A DNA stretch of 64,000 nt from CAZOWM01 sp964583615 (GTDB lineage: Bacteria; Spirochaetota; B62-G9; DRHN01), in contig CAZOWM010000008.1 in the NCBI GenBank assembly GCA_964583615.1, positions 1 through 64,000 of the forward strand, in the 5' to 3' direction. The position numbers were made by a program, and so were the translations under genes. Each line of letters begins with the position of its first letter. The stretch's first letter is position 1. The notes below the pieces were generated by a model. It searched no databases. It was not told the DNA's origin and saw only the letters and a program-made list of their open reading frames with translations. This document shows, piece after piece, positions 1-8,653 of the stretch.

Positions 1-676
1 CATTACTTTTTCTTTATCTAATGCAATTTTACCTTATTTTTCTAAACAAGTAGCTGAAGAAAGGAATTCTGAAGTAAAAAATACTTTTAACAAGTATTTG
101 ATTATATCATTGTGTATGTCTGTACCAATAATGAGTTTTATTTTCATTTTTTCAGAACCACTTGTTAAAATAATATTTCAAAGAGGGGCATTTTCTACTA
201 GTGATACGAAATTGGTTTCTGAAGTGCAGACATTTTATAGTTTCATGCTTCCTAGTTATTTAGCAGGAATAGTAGGTGTAAGGCTTCTCTCGTCACTAAA
301 GAAAAATCATGTTTTGATGATCATATCCGGTATCAATTTATTATCAAATATTATTCTTAATATTATTTTGATGAAATATTATGGGGTATCAGGTATCGCT
401 CTTTCAACATCGCTGGTTTATCTGATATCCACCATTCTAATTTTTCTTTTTCTTATAAATATATTTGATACAAATATTTTCTCAAAGAAACTGTTGTTAA
501 TATTCTTTGTTTGGGTATTGTATTTTTTCATAAACTTTTTAGGAATAAGATTATTAAATCTGCCTCTACGATGTGTAATATGGGTTTTAACAAGCGCATT
601 GAATATATATCTAGTATTGAAAATAAGTAAAATTAAAATAGGCAGTTCATTAAAAGGTATTCTGGAGAATAAATGA
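1..676 (+). CDS. MviN/MurJ-family lipid-linked oligosaccharide flippase, 5'-truncated
   Basis: The reading frame is open from base 2 to the stop at 674-676, so the N-terminal part lies outside the window. About 224 residues are visible. They contain several hydrophobic segments and the MurJ/MviN-like stretches PYFSKQVAEE and IIFQRGAFSTSDT, which match the family pattern of an R-G-A-F motif after a transmembrane helix. Members flip undecaprenyl-pyrophosphate-linked precursors across the inner membrane. Here the surrounding glycosyltransferases suggest a surface polysaccharide repeat unit as substrate, rather than lipid II, but that is inference. The stop codon overlaps the next start (ATGA). 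Base composition is very AT-rich, as in the rest of the island. Confidence 0.8.
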   Translation, partial: ITFSLSNAILPYFSKQVAEERNSEVKNTFNKYLIISLCMSVPIMSFIFIFSEPLVKIIFQRGAFSTSDTKLVSEVQTFYSFMLPSYLAGIVGVRLLSSLKKNHVLMIISGINLLSNIILNIILMKYYGVSGIALSTSLVYLISTILIFLFLINIFDTNIFSKKLLLIFFVWVLYFFINFLGIRLLNLPLRCVIWVLTSALNIYLVLKISKIKIGSSLKGILENK

Positions 677-1437
677 GGCAAGATAAGATTTGGAATTATT
701 ACCAGAATCAAAAAGTTGATTCATTTGCTGATGCACACGTGAGATTAAGTTATTTAGTGAAAATAATCGATAGAAAAGTGGGGAAGAAAACTCGTTTATT
801 AAACATCGGTGTAGGTGATGGATTTATCGAAGATTTAGGAAAAGAAATTTTTACAGAAGTATGGTCATTAGATCCGGACAATAATGCGATAAAAAAACTT
901 GAAAGAAGATTAGATATTAAGGGTATTGTTGGATATGCTGAAAATATGAATCTTCCATCAGATACATTTTCCGTAGTAACCATTTCTGAAGTTTTAGAAC
1001 ACCTGAATATTCATCAAATTAAAAAAGCGATTAACAATATTTATGATATTTTAGAGCCAGGAGGACTATTAATTGGATCAGTTCCTTTTAATGAAAATCT
1101 TAACAAAAATATTGTTGTTTGCCCTAAGTGTGGCGCTGTTTTTCATAGATGGGGTCATAACACTTCATTTACTTTGGAGAGTATGCATGAAACGTTGAGT
1201 CAAGTTTTCAAAAAGGTAGATGTGCAGTTGAAATATTTCTATTCTTGGAGCAGCCTCAATTGGAAGGGGAAAATTTTTTCATTTATTAAAAGATACTATT
1301 ATTTTTTGGCATGCCGGGAAGAGGTGCGAATATCATATTCCAAGCTAGAAAGGAAGAGATTCCTTGCGGGTCACACTGATTATTTCTTCTTTGCAATCAG
1401 GAGGTGCAGAACGAATATTAAGCATATTGGCGAATAA
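673..1437 (+). CDS. Class I SAM-dependent methyltransferase
   Basis: This 254-residue protein has the Rossmann motif I LNIGVGDGF (43-51), an acidic residue after beta-2 (SLDPDN, about 65-70) and the post-I motif SEVLEHL (105-111). A CPKCG..FHRWGH block near 150-162 could bind zinc and is familiar from methyltransferases of polysaccharide clusters. The acceptor is not identifiable; a sugar O- or N-methylation is plausible from the neighbours. It starts in an ATGA overlap with the flippase, so translation is probably coupled. Its last 74 bases overlap the next gene, so its C-terminus may be a read-through tail produced by a deletion or rearrangement. Confidence 0.8.
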   Translation: MRQDKIWNYYQNQKVDSFADAHVRLSYLVKIIDRKVGKKTRLLNIGVGDGFIEDLGKEIFTEVWSLDPDNNAIKKLERRLDIKGIVGYAENMNLPSDTFSVVTISEVLEHLNIHQIKKAINNIYDILEPGGLLIGSVPFNENLNKNIVVCPKCGAVFHRWGHNTSFTLESMHETLSQVFKKVDVQLKYFYSWSSLNWKGKIFSFIKRYYYFLACREEVRISYSKLERKRFLAGHTDYFFFAIRRCRTNIKHIGE

Positions 1438-2494
1438 TTTAGTCAAAGATGGATATGAAGTAACAGTTCTTACATTAGATGAGAATAATAAACCATTTTA
1501 TCCCTTAGATAAAAAGATTCATTTTATGCCACTAAATTTATATAAAACTTCAAAATGGTTTTTTCAGGGATTAATTAGAGGAATATATCGAATTATCATT
1601 CTTCGTAAAAAAATAAAACAATCCTTTCCAGATATAATAATAAGTTTTGGAGATAAAACAAATATTTTAACGATTATATCAAAATCAGGTTTGAGAGTTC
1701 CTTGCATTATTTCAGAGAGAATTGATCCAAGCCATTACAAAATCGGGAGAGTGTGGAACATACTTAGAAATAAACTGTATAGATATTCCGATTGTCTTGT
1801 TGTTCAGACTGAGAGTATAAAGGCTTGGTTTCTTCAGTACATAAAATTTAAAAAATCAATTGTGATTATACCTAATCCAGTAAGTATAAATGATAGAAAT
1901 GAGACAGAAACAGTGAAGGGAATCCTATTAAATAATAAATCTAAGATTATTGTTTCCATGGGTCGATTGGTGTGGGAAAAAGGATTTGATCTGTTGATTG
2001 AAAGTTATTCGCGGATACAAAAAATATTTCCAGATTGGAAATTACTCATTTTCGGAGATGGCGTTGAGAAAGAAAATTTGAGATCAAAAGTTATTTCTAT
2101 GGGCTTAGAGAATAATGTGTTGTTCGGTGGAGTAATTAAGAATCCAATATCTATTCTAAAAAGAGCAGATTTATTTATTCTGCCCTCACGTGTTGAGGGT
2201 TTTCCTAATGCATTATTAGAGGCTATGGCTTGTGGTTTGCCTGTAATCAGTTTCAATTGTCCCTCAGGTCCATCTGAGATAATTAAAAATGGAACCAATG
2301 GAATTTTGGTACCACCTGAAAATGTCGAAGAATTGACATATGCAATTGAAAATATGATTAGAGACCATAAGAAAAGAATAATGTGTGGAAATAATGCAAA
2401 AGAAGTTATTAAAAGATACGACCAAAGAAAAATTGTGAATGTTTGGAAAGATCTTATTAATAAAGTTATAAGTGAAAAAACAATTATTGCATAA
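1364..2494 (+). CDS. GT4-family glycosyltransferase
   Basis: The protein of 376 residues has the GT-B fold signature of family GT4. It begins MRVTLIISSL followed by SGGAER (12-17), and has the EX7E-type motif EGFPNALLE near residues 276-284, followed by AMACGLPVI. Such enzymes are retaining glycosyltransferases that use nucleotide sugars and act at the cytoplasmic face on lipid-linked acceptors. The chosen start is TTG at 1364, because AGGAAGAGA lies five bases upstream and the family's beta-1 strand begins directly after it. The start lies inside the methyltransferase ORF. The donor sugar cannot be read from sequence. Confidence 0.85.
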   Translation: MRVTLIISSLQSGGAERILSILANNLVKDGYEVTVLTLDENNKPFYPLDKKIHFMPLNLYKTSKWFFQGLIRGIYRIIILRKKIKQSFPDIIISFGDKTNILTIISKSGLRVPCIISERIDPSHYKIGRVWNILRNKLYRYSDCLVVQTESIKAWFLQYIKFKKSIVIIPNPVSINDRNETETVKGILLNNKSKIIVSMGRLVWEKGFDLLIESYSRIQKIFPDWKLLIFGDGVEKENLRSKVISMGLENNVLFGGVIKNPISILKRADLFILPSRVEGFPNALLEAMACGLPVISFNCPSGPSEIIKNGTNGILVPPENVEELTYAIENMIRDHKKRIMCGNNAKEVIKRYDQRKIVNVWKDLINKVISEKTIIA

Positions 2495-2566
2495 ACTAAT
2501 TCTTTTCAATAAATAGTTGTTTCTTATGAAGAGGATGCTATAAAATTTATTCCGTTTACTGTAGAT

Positions 2567-3691
2567 ATGAAAAATATTTTTTTCCTAATTCGTTCTTTAC
2601 ATATAGGAGGAGCGGAAAGACAGCTAGTTAATTTGATTAAAAGTTTAGATTATGAGAGTTTCAAAATATACGTTGCTTATTTCTATGATGGGGGGGCATT
2701 AGAGGTCGATCTAAAAAATTATTCCAATGTATATATAATAAACTTGAATAAAAAGGGCCGTTGGGATTTATTTGGTTTCATTTTACGGCTCGTAAAAATA
2801 TTAAATAGGATTAAACCAGACGTTCTTTATACCTGGCTTAATGGACCTAATATTCTCGGGCTTATCTGTGGTAAGATTTCAGGAGTACCATATATAATAT
2901 GGGGGATTAGATATTCGAATATTGATTTAAAAATATACGGGTTATTTGCTCAATTTACATATTGGCTTCAAATTAAGTTATCGCGTTTCATAGATAGAAT
3001 AATAGTAAACAGTTTCGCAGGTGCAACCTATCATAAAACAAGAGGCTTTCCTGGGGAAAAAATCCAAGTAATACAAAATGGAATAGACACTTCTTATTTT
3101 AAACCAATGCCTGATGAAAGAAAAAAGGTGAGGAAAGAACTCGGTATAGAAAAAAATGAGGTAGCAATTGGAATTGTAGGGAGATTAGACCCAGTAAAGG
3201 ATCATCAAACATTCTTTCAAGCAGCATATAGATTTTGTGAAAAATATTCCGGCTGTAAATTTATATGCATCGGATCTGGAAATAAAGAATATAAAGATAA
3301 GTTATTTCAATTGGTGAATAATCTTAAATTAAATGATAAATTGATTTGGCTGGAAAATAGAGATGACATGCCGTCAATATATAATGCTTTGGACATATTA
3401 ACCTCAACATCATTGAGTGAAGGATTTTCCAATGTTATTGCTGAGGCAATGGCATGTCAAGTACTCTGTGTAGCAACTGATGTAGGCGATTCTCGTGTTA
3501 TATTAGGAAATTCGGGATATATTATTCCTAAACAAGATCCAAATAAATTACTAAATGCTTGGGAAAAAATTATTAATCTGCATTATGTTGATTTAAATAA
3601 TCTAAAAAAAGCAGCGCGTGAGAGAATAATAAATTATTATGAACTGAAGAGATATCGTGATTTATTTATCAAAGTAATAAATCTCCATTAG
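2567..3691 (+). CDS. GT4-family glycosyltransferase
   Basis: This is a second GT4-type enzyme of 374 residues. It opens with MKNIFFLIRSLHIGGAERQL, the N-terminal glycine-rich nucleotide-sugar loop of the family, and carries SEGFSNVIAEAMAC near residues 284-297, which supplies the EX7E pair. VGRLDPVKDH near 205 is the usual start of the C-terminal Rossmann-like domain. It is separated from the previous gene by 72 AT-rich bases. It probably adds one sugar of the polysaccharide repeat on the cytoplasmic side. It is only distantly similar to its neighbours, so recent tandem duplication is unlikely. Confidence 0.85.
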   Translation: MKNIFFLIRSLHIGGAERQLVNLIKSLDYESFKIYVAYFYDGGALEVDLKNYSNVYIINLNKKGRWDLFGFILRLVKILNRIKPDVLYTWLNGPNILGLICGKISGVPYIIWGIRYSNIDLKIYGLFAQFTYWLQIKLSRFIDRIIVNSFAGATYHKTRGFPGEKIQVIQNGIDTSYFKPMPDERKKVRKELGIEKNEVAIGIVGRLDPVKDHQTFFQAAYRFCEKYSGCKFICIGSGNKEYKDKLFQLVNNLKLNDKLIWLENRDDMPSIYNALDILTSTSLSEGFSNVIAEAMACQVLCVATDVGDSRVILGNSGYIIPKQDPNKLLNAWEKIINLHYVDLNNLKKAARERIINYYELKRYRDLFIKVINLH

Positions 3692-3756
3692 AATTATCAT
3701 TCTCTAAATACAAACAGATTTAAGCGATTGCAAGAGATTTTGTGCCGATTTAATAT

Positions 3757-3781
3757 GGTGTCATAGGCCAACACCTTTTAT
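3757..3781 (+). terminator. Possible intrinsic terminator between glycosyltransferase genes
   Basis: A 5-bp stem GGTGT (3757-3761) / ACACC (3771-3775) with a 9-base loop is followed by TTTTAT. The stem is short, so it may only attenuate transcription. It lies in the 113-base gap before the third glycosyltransferase, the largest gap within the island. Confidence 0.3.
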
Positions 3782-3804
3782 ATCAATACCACAATTATGT
3801 GAAA

Positions 3805-5016
3805 ATGCGAAATATTCTTTTAATTAATTCTCTAGCTGGCGGAGGAGCAGAAAGACAGGTATCATCCATTTCCAAGTATTTGAAAATTCACAAAATATTT
3901 CTTTTAGAGAGAGGTGTAAAATATACAGTTAATTCTGATCTTGAAATTCTTCTTAACTATACATTTAAAAGTTCAATCATAAAAACTTTTCTGATTCCCT
4001 TCTACGCATTCCTTCTCGCAAGGAAGATTAAACAAAATGACATTATTGTGAGCTTTCTTGAACGTAGTAATTTTGTAAATATTTTCACTAAATTATTATT
4101 TAAATCTCATAAATGTATCATTTGTGAACGAACCTATCCTTCAATATCATTTCAAAATGGATTGAAAAAAATCAATAAAATATTTATTCGATATCTATAC
4201 AGGTATGCAGACCAGATTATTACCAATTCATATGGAGTTAAGAGCGACTTGATGTCAAATTTTAAACTCAGAAAACAGAATATTAAAGTTATTTACAATT
4301 TTTTTGATGAGAAACGTATAACGCTTAATACAAGAGAGAATCTCGGAAGTATCGATCAAATATTTTTAAGTCCGACAATAATAAATATCGGGAGATTGTC
4401 AAAACCAAAGGGACAATGGCATTTGATACGTATTTTTGCTTCCTTGAAGGAGAAAATTGACAATTCAAAACTGGTTATACTGGGTGAAGGGCCTTTGAAA
4501 GATTATTTAATAAAATTATCTAGGAGTTATCAATTAAGAACATATTCAATTTGGAATAATGACATCATTGATGAAAATTATGACATCTACTTTTTTGGAT
4601 TCCAGAACAACCCATTTTCATTTATCCACAAATCAACGATTTTTATTCTCACCTCTCTCTGGGAGGGATTTCCGAATGTTCTTGTCGAAGCAATGTTTTG
4701 TGGTGTACCTGTGGTTTCTACGGATTGTCGTTCAGGTCCAAGAGAAATCCTCTCTCCCAATTCAGATTTGCATCATCAGACTGAAAAAATGGAATTTGGA
4801 GAATTCGGGATATTATTACCCGCTTTCGACGGCAACGATTTTTTATCTGATAGTATGTTAACTGATAAAGAGCGATTATGGGAGGAATGCTTGGGGAAAA
4901 TACTGAAAGATGAAGTACTATTGGAACGGTATAGAATATTGGCGTTAAAACGGGCAAAACATTTCTCTGATTTAAGTAAAATTCAAATATGGAATGAAAT
5001 ATTATACGGTTCATGA
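3805..5016 (+). CDS. GT4-family glycosyltransferase
   Basis: This is a third GT4-like enzyme of about 403 residues. It begins with a short beta strand and LAGGGAERQVSS, a close match to the family's glycine-rich loop. WEGFPNVLVEAMFCGVPVVS near residue 290 supplies the EX7E motif, and INIGRLSKPKGQWHLI starts the C-terminal domain. A CERTYPS segment near 108 resembles enzymes with ISER-type loops. I prefer ATG at 3805; an in-frame GTG at 3799 would add two residues, and neither has a clear ribosome binding site. The stop lies ten bases before the next start, which suggests co-translation. Confidence 0.83.
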   Translation: MRNILLINSLAGGGAERQVSSISKYLKIHKIFLLERGVKYTVNSDLEILLNYTFKSSIIKTFLIPFYAFLLARKIKQNDIIVSFLERSNFVNIFTKLLFKSHKCIICERTYPSISFQNGLKKINKIFIRYLYRYADQIITNSYGVKSDLMSNFKLRKQNIKVIYNFFDEKRITLNTRENLGSIDQIFLSPTIINIGRLSKPKGQWHLIRIFASLKEKIDNSKLVILGEGPLKDYLIKLSRSYQLRTYSIWNNDIIDENYDIYFFGFQNNPFSFIHKSTIFILTSLWEGFPNVLVEAMFCGVPVVSTDCRSGPREILSPNSDLHHQTEKMEFGEFGILLPAFDGNDFLSDSMLTDKERLWEECLGKILKDEVLLERYRILALKRAKHFSDLSKIQIWNEILYGS

Positions 5017-5026
5017 GAAAAATCGT

Positions 5027-6175
5027 ATGGTTAAAAAAAAAATATTAATTGTTTCGAATACTGCATGGTCTGTCTATAATTTCCGATTAGGATTAATAAA
5101 TCCCCTTATCGAGCAAGGGTATAAAGTTTTTGTTCTCGCGAAAGATGATGGATATGAGGCACGTGTTGCTGCTGAAGGTTGTTTTTTTATCTCCTTAAAA
5201 AATCTTGATAGAAAAGGTAAAAACCCCCTTAGGGAAATTAGTCTTTTTTTTAGAATGTTTCTCACCTTTAAAAGAGTAAAACCAGATCTCATCCTCAGTT
5301 TTACGATCAAACCAAATATTTATGGGGCGATTGCAGCAAAATTTTTGAAAATTAAATGCATCTGTACAGTTACCGGTTTGGGGTATGTATTTTTAAATAA
5401 AAGGTTTTTTACATACTTAGTCCGATTGATGTATAAAATTGCATTTCATTTTCCAGAAGAAGTTTTCTTTCAAAACACAGATGACTTGAATCATTTCATA
5501 AAATTGAGGATTGTAAACAGCTCAAAGACGAGGCTTGTAAGGGGATCAGGAGTGAATACGGAACACTTTACCCCTGTATTGTGTGATTCAGTGAAAAGGT
5601 TTAACCAAAAAATCTCTTTTCTATTCGTAGGTCGCATTCTATACGATAAAGGAGTCAACGAATTTGTTGAGGCCTCAAAAATTGTCAAGCAGCAATATTC
5701 AGAGACCGAATTTAATATGCTTGGCTCAATTGATAATCAAAATCCTTCATCGGTTCCCTTCAGCGAAGTAAAAAAATTAGAAGAGAATAACATAATTAAT
5801 TATCTGGGATACGTAGAAGATGTCAGACAATATATTTGTGTCAGCGATGTTATTGTATTACCTTCATACAGGGAAGGGATTCCTCGAGCTTTAATTGAAG
5901 CAATGGCAATGGCAAAGCCAATCATTACGACAAATGTGGCAGGATGCAGAGAAGTAGTAGACGAAAATAAAAACGGTTATCTTGTACCTGTGAAGAATGT
6001 TCCTCTTCTTGCTGATGCGATGGTGAAGTTTATTGAACTTGATGATGCGAAGAAGCAAATGATGGGAAGAATCAGTAGGAAAAAAGCAATTTCTGAGTTC
6101 GATGAAAAGATTGTTACCCAAGCATATTTAGAAGATATAAATAGAATGTTTTCTGAAAATCATCAAAGGAATTAA
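5027..6175 (+). CDS. GT4-family glycosyltransferase, PglA-like
   Basis: This 382-residue enzyme resembles the PglA/WbpX-like branch of GT4. It has SNTAWSVYNFRLGLI at the N-terminus, SFTIKPNIYGAIAAK and TVTGLGYVF in the acceptor domain, and YREGIPRALIEAMAMAKPII near residue 282. In characterised relatives this branch adds an N-acetylhexosamine or hexose as the second sugar on undecaprenyl-pyrophosphate-linked acceptors, which would place it right after the priming transferase encoded next. That order is inference. ATG 5027 is chosen over an upstream in-frame ATG at 4994, because the latter lies within the preceding gene and the family begins at the beta-1 strand. Confidence 0.85.
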   Translation: MVKKKILIVSNTAWSVYNFRLGLINPLIEQGYKVFVLAKDDGYEARVAAEGCFFISLKNLDRKGKNPLREISLFFRMFLTFKRVKPDLILSFTIKPNIYGAIAAKFLKIKCICTVTGLGYVFLNKRFFTYLVRLMYKIAFHFPEEVFFQNTDDLNHFIKLRIVNSSKTRLVRGSGVNTEHFTPVLCDSVKRFNQKISFLFVGRILYDKGVNEFVEASKIVKQQYSETEFNMLGSIDNQNPSSVPFSEVKKLEENNIINYLGYVEDVRQYICVSDVIVLPSYREGIPRALIEAMAMAKPIITTNVAGCREVVDENKNGYLVPVKNVPLLADAMVKFIELDDAKKQMMGRISRKKAISEFDEKIVTQAYLEDINRMFSENHQRN

Positions 6176-6203
6176 TAAGGCGTTCCTCGCCAAGAGGCGA
6201 ATA

Positions 6204-7280
6204 ATGCTAAATTATTTTGTCTACTTTGTTTTATCCATGGCGATATCATTATTAATTACTCCAAAAATAATAAAGATAACGAATAAGCATAAAATTTTTG
6301 ATGAACCGAATTCAAGAAAGATACATAAAAAAACGATAAGCAGATTGGGCGGATTGGCTATTTTTTTGGCATTTATATTCTCATTTGTCGCTTTCAATAT
6401 TTTTTTTGAAAAAGCGTTAAAACTTTCTTTTAATATTTATCTATATTCAATTGCACTTTCTCTTTCCTTTCTTGTCGGATTCATTGATGATATTGTGAAT
6501 ATTACAGCTCCTTATAAATTATTGTTACAAGTTATCACCGCATTTATTGCTTCACTTTCAGGATTACTGATAGATCAGGTGACCATATCGAAATTCATAA
6601 CAATACGATTTGGTTATTTTTCATATATATTTACGATTTTATGGATAATTTTGTTTATGAATGCAATAAACCTCATCGATGGCTTGGATGGACTTGCATC
6701 CGGTATTATCGGGCTGGCATCGATTTTTATTTTTATCATAAGCATAATAACGAATAATATTTTTGTTTCTTATGTTTCTCTGATACTCCTAGGATCTATC
6801 ATTGGGTTCTATTTTTATAATTTTCCCCCGGCTAAAATTTTTATGGGGGATGGGGGGGCGTATTTTCTTGGTTTTATGTATTCAACAATTGCCTTGATGG
6901 GCATAAAAAAAAGTTCGGTGGCTGTATTATTTATCATACCAATTGTGCTTTTAATCATTCCTCTCGTGGATATAATGATGGTAATTTTAAAAAGAATAAG
7001 GGGAAGAAAGAGTATATTGACTGCTGATAGAAATCATTTACACCACAGATTACTCGCATTAGGATTTACCGCAAAAAATATACTTTTTATCACGTATTTT
7101 TTTACAATCATACTTGGAGTGTTTTCTATTCTGATTGTGCTTTTACCGAAAGAATACGCATTCATTCTATTTACACTAGTATTTTTGATTGTGTTTTTTT
7201 CTTTTTCCTTGATCTATTTATTTGAAAAACAATTTCTAAACTCTAATGATAATAGGAATAGAAAAAAAATATTTCATTGA
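6204..7280 (+). CDS. Polyprenyl-phosphate sugar-1-phosphate transferase (WecA/TagO type)
   Basis: This is a polytopic membrane enzyme of 358 residues in the polyprenyl-phosphate N-acetylhexosamine-1-phosphate transferase family. Conserved elements are in order: DEPNSRKIH (33-41), the catalytic-site DD pair (95-96), NLIDGLDGL (156-164), FMGDGG (213-218) and the cytoplasmic HLHHR (278-282) involved in substrate recognition. It should start synthesis of the lipid-linked repeat by moving a UDP-sugar phosphate onto undecaprenyl phosphate. WecA-type enzymes use UDP-GlcNAc, but the donor here is not certain. Its place among glycosyltransferases and a polymerase/ligase supports a surface polysaccharide rather than peptidoglycan role. 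Confidence 0.9.
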   Translation: MLNYFVYFVLSMAISLLITPKIIKITNKHKIFDEPNSRKIHKKTISRLGGLAIFLAFIFSFVAFNIFFEKALKLSFNIYLYSIALSLSFLVGFIDDIVNITAPYKLLLQVITAFIASLSGLLIDQVTISKFITIRFGYFSYIFTILWIILFMNAINLIDGLDGLASGIIGLASIFIFIISIITNNIFVSYVSLILLGSIIGFYFYNFPPAKIFMGDGGAYFLGFMYSTIALMGIKKSSVAVLFIIPIVLLIIPLVDIMMVILKRIRGRKSILTADRNHLHHRLLALGFTAKNILFITYFFTIILGVFSILIVLLPKEYAFILFTLVFLIVFFSFSLIYLFEKQFLNSNDNRNRKKIFH

Positions 7281-7287
7281 ACACTAA

Positions 7288-8553
7288 ATGAATCTCAAGA
7301 GTGGTAAGCAGAATATGATCGCGAAAATTGTTCAAGAGCTTAAAAACCATGGACTCAGACCAGTTCTTTTCTTATTGATTTTATTTTTTACATGGATAGG
7401 ATTCGGAAATTATACTGCAGTAGTCATTACAATTGTTTTTATTGTATGCCTTTTTTTTCAGGACATACGAAAAGATATCTTTAAAGATAGGTTATTATTT
7501 TATGTGCTTATAATATTCAGTATAAACAATATTATTTCCGGTTTGTTTTCAATTAACAAATTCGAATCCTCCATTCTTGCCTTAATGTGGTTTCTCGTAA
7601 TTTTTATTCCAGTATCATTTGCGCGGATTTCTGTAGATATGAATGAATCGTTTTTTATTGAGTGGATTGTTACTATAAGTTTTTTAACAAGTTTAATTAT
7701 TCTTTTCTATTTATTGTTTTCCTTTTCGAAAACGCTTCTTACTTCTGGATTCATAATAAAAAGGCATACCTTTTATTTTCTTGGAAAAGCCTCCACTCCG
7801 GATACAATCGTAATGCTGAGTGGAATTGGATATGGATGGATTGTACAAAAGCAGGGGAAGAGATATAAATGGTTTGGTTTTGTGTATCTCCTCTTGTGCG
7901 TTGTATGCATGGTGGCGACCTATGATAGAGGGGGAATGCTTGCGATATTTGTTGTTTTGATTATTTTGCTCGGACATGACTACAAGAGGTTAATTCTTTT
8001 TTTTGTATTGATTGGAGTAATTTTACTTTTATCCTTTTATCTCACACAATTTTCAAGTTTAAGAAGGTTTTATGAGTTTTTTTATGCGAAGAATGTTCAG
8101 AATGCTTTGATTAATGGTCAACAGCTTGCAACCTTCAGGGGTGCGTGGGGGATGATAAAAGACCACTGGCTTTTGGGGGTGGGAACGGGAAACTTCCACG
8201 CGTTCATCAAAAAGTACGGAACAGGCCGTTGGTACACGTACGCGCACAATTTCGTGCTTCAGTTCTGGGCGGAAAACGGCCTGTTCGGGATGATTTTCGG
8301 CTGCTCGATTATCGGGCTCGTGGTGTACCGGTGGGCAAAGTCCTGGAAGCTCTACCGGTACAAGTATATTGCGCTCGGGGTGGGGGCAAGCTTCATCGGA
8401 ATGCTCATCGGAAACCTCACAAACTCCACCATATGGATGATAAAGATCGCGCTCCCGTTCTGGCTTCTTGCAGGGGTGCTCAACGCGATCTATTATATCG
8501 TGAAAAATCAGACGGATGATTTTTTGAAAAATAGTCCTATGGATGAATTATAA
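7288..8553 (+). CDS. O-antigen polymerase/ligase (Wzy/WaaL superfamily), compositionally mosaic
   Basis: This 421-residue protein has about ten hydrophobic segments and a C-terminal Wzy_C-like region. GVGTGNF near residue 297 and YAHNFVLQFWAENGLFG near 310-326 are typical of O-antigen ligases and polymerases. It would polymerise the repeat or attach it to lipid A-core or another acceptor in the periplasm. Codon use is AT-rich up to about residue 275, where rows of sequence are near 30% GC. It then switches within tens of bases to about 55% GC, matching galE and the rest of the window. The frame stays open across the switch, so the gene looks like an in-frame recombinant. Confidence 0.82.
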   Translation: MNLKSGKQNMIAKIVQELKNHGLRPVLFLLILFFTWIGFGNYTAVVITIVFIVCLFFQDIRKDIFKDRLLFYVLIIFSINNIISGLFSINKFESSILALMWFLVIFIPVSFARISVDMNESFFIEWIVTISFLTSLIILFYLLFSFSKTLLTSGFIIKRHTFYFLGKASTPDTIVMLSGIGYGWIVQKQGKRYKWFGFVYLLLCVVCMVATYDRGGMLAIFVVLIILLGHDYKRLILFFVLIGVILLLSFYLTQFSSLRRFYEFFYAKNVQNALINGQQLATFRGAWGMIKDHWLLGVGTGNFHAFIKKYGTGRWYTYAHNFVLQFWAENGLFGMIFGCSIIGLVVYRWAKSWKLYRYKYIALGVGASFIGMLIGNLTNSTIWMIKIALPFWLLAGVLNAIYYIVKNQTDDFLKNSPMDEL

Positions 8554-8653
8554 TGAAGAAGAGTAATGAAGAGTAATAAGGAAGGAATAATGTGAATTGA
8601 TTGCCTAATATTATATATAGCTTAGGAAAATCTGCGGATCAAAGTAGGTGAAA

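Noticed and set aside
3739..3753. GCCGATTTAA downstream of TAAG as a sigma-28 promoter
   Set aside because: Spacing from TAAG to GCCGATTT is 19 bases instead of 15, and the gene is a glycosyltransferase.
1..8553. AT-rich island as a mobile element or prophage
   Set aside because: No integrase, transposase, attachment repeat or tRNA is visible. The content is a typical polysaccharide locus, so exchange by homologous recombination is a simpler explanation.
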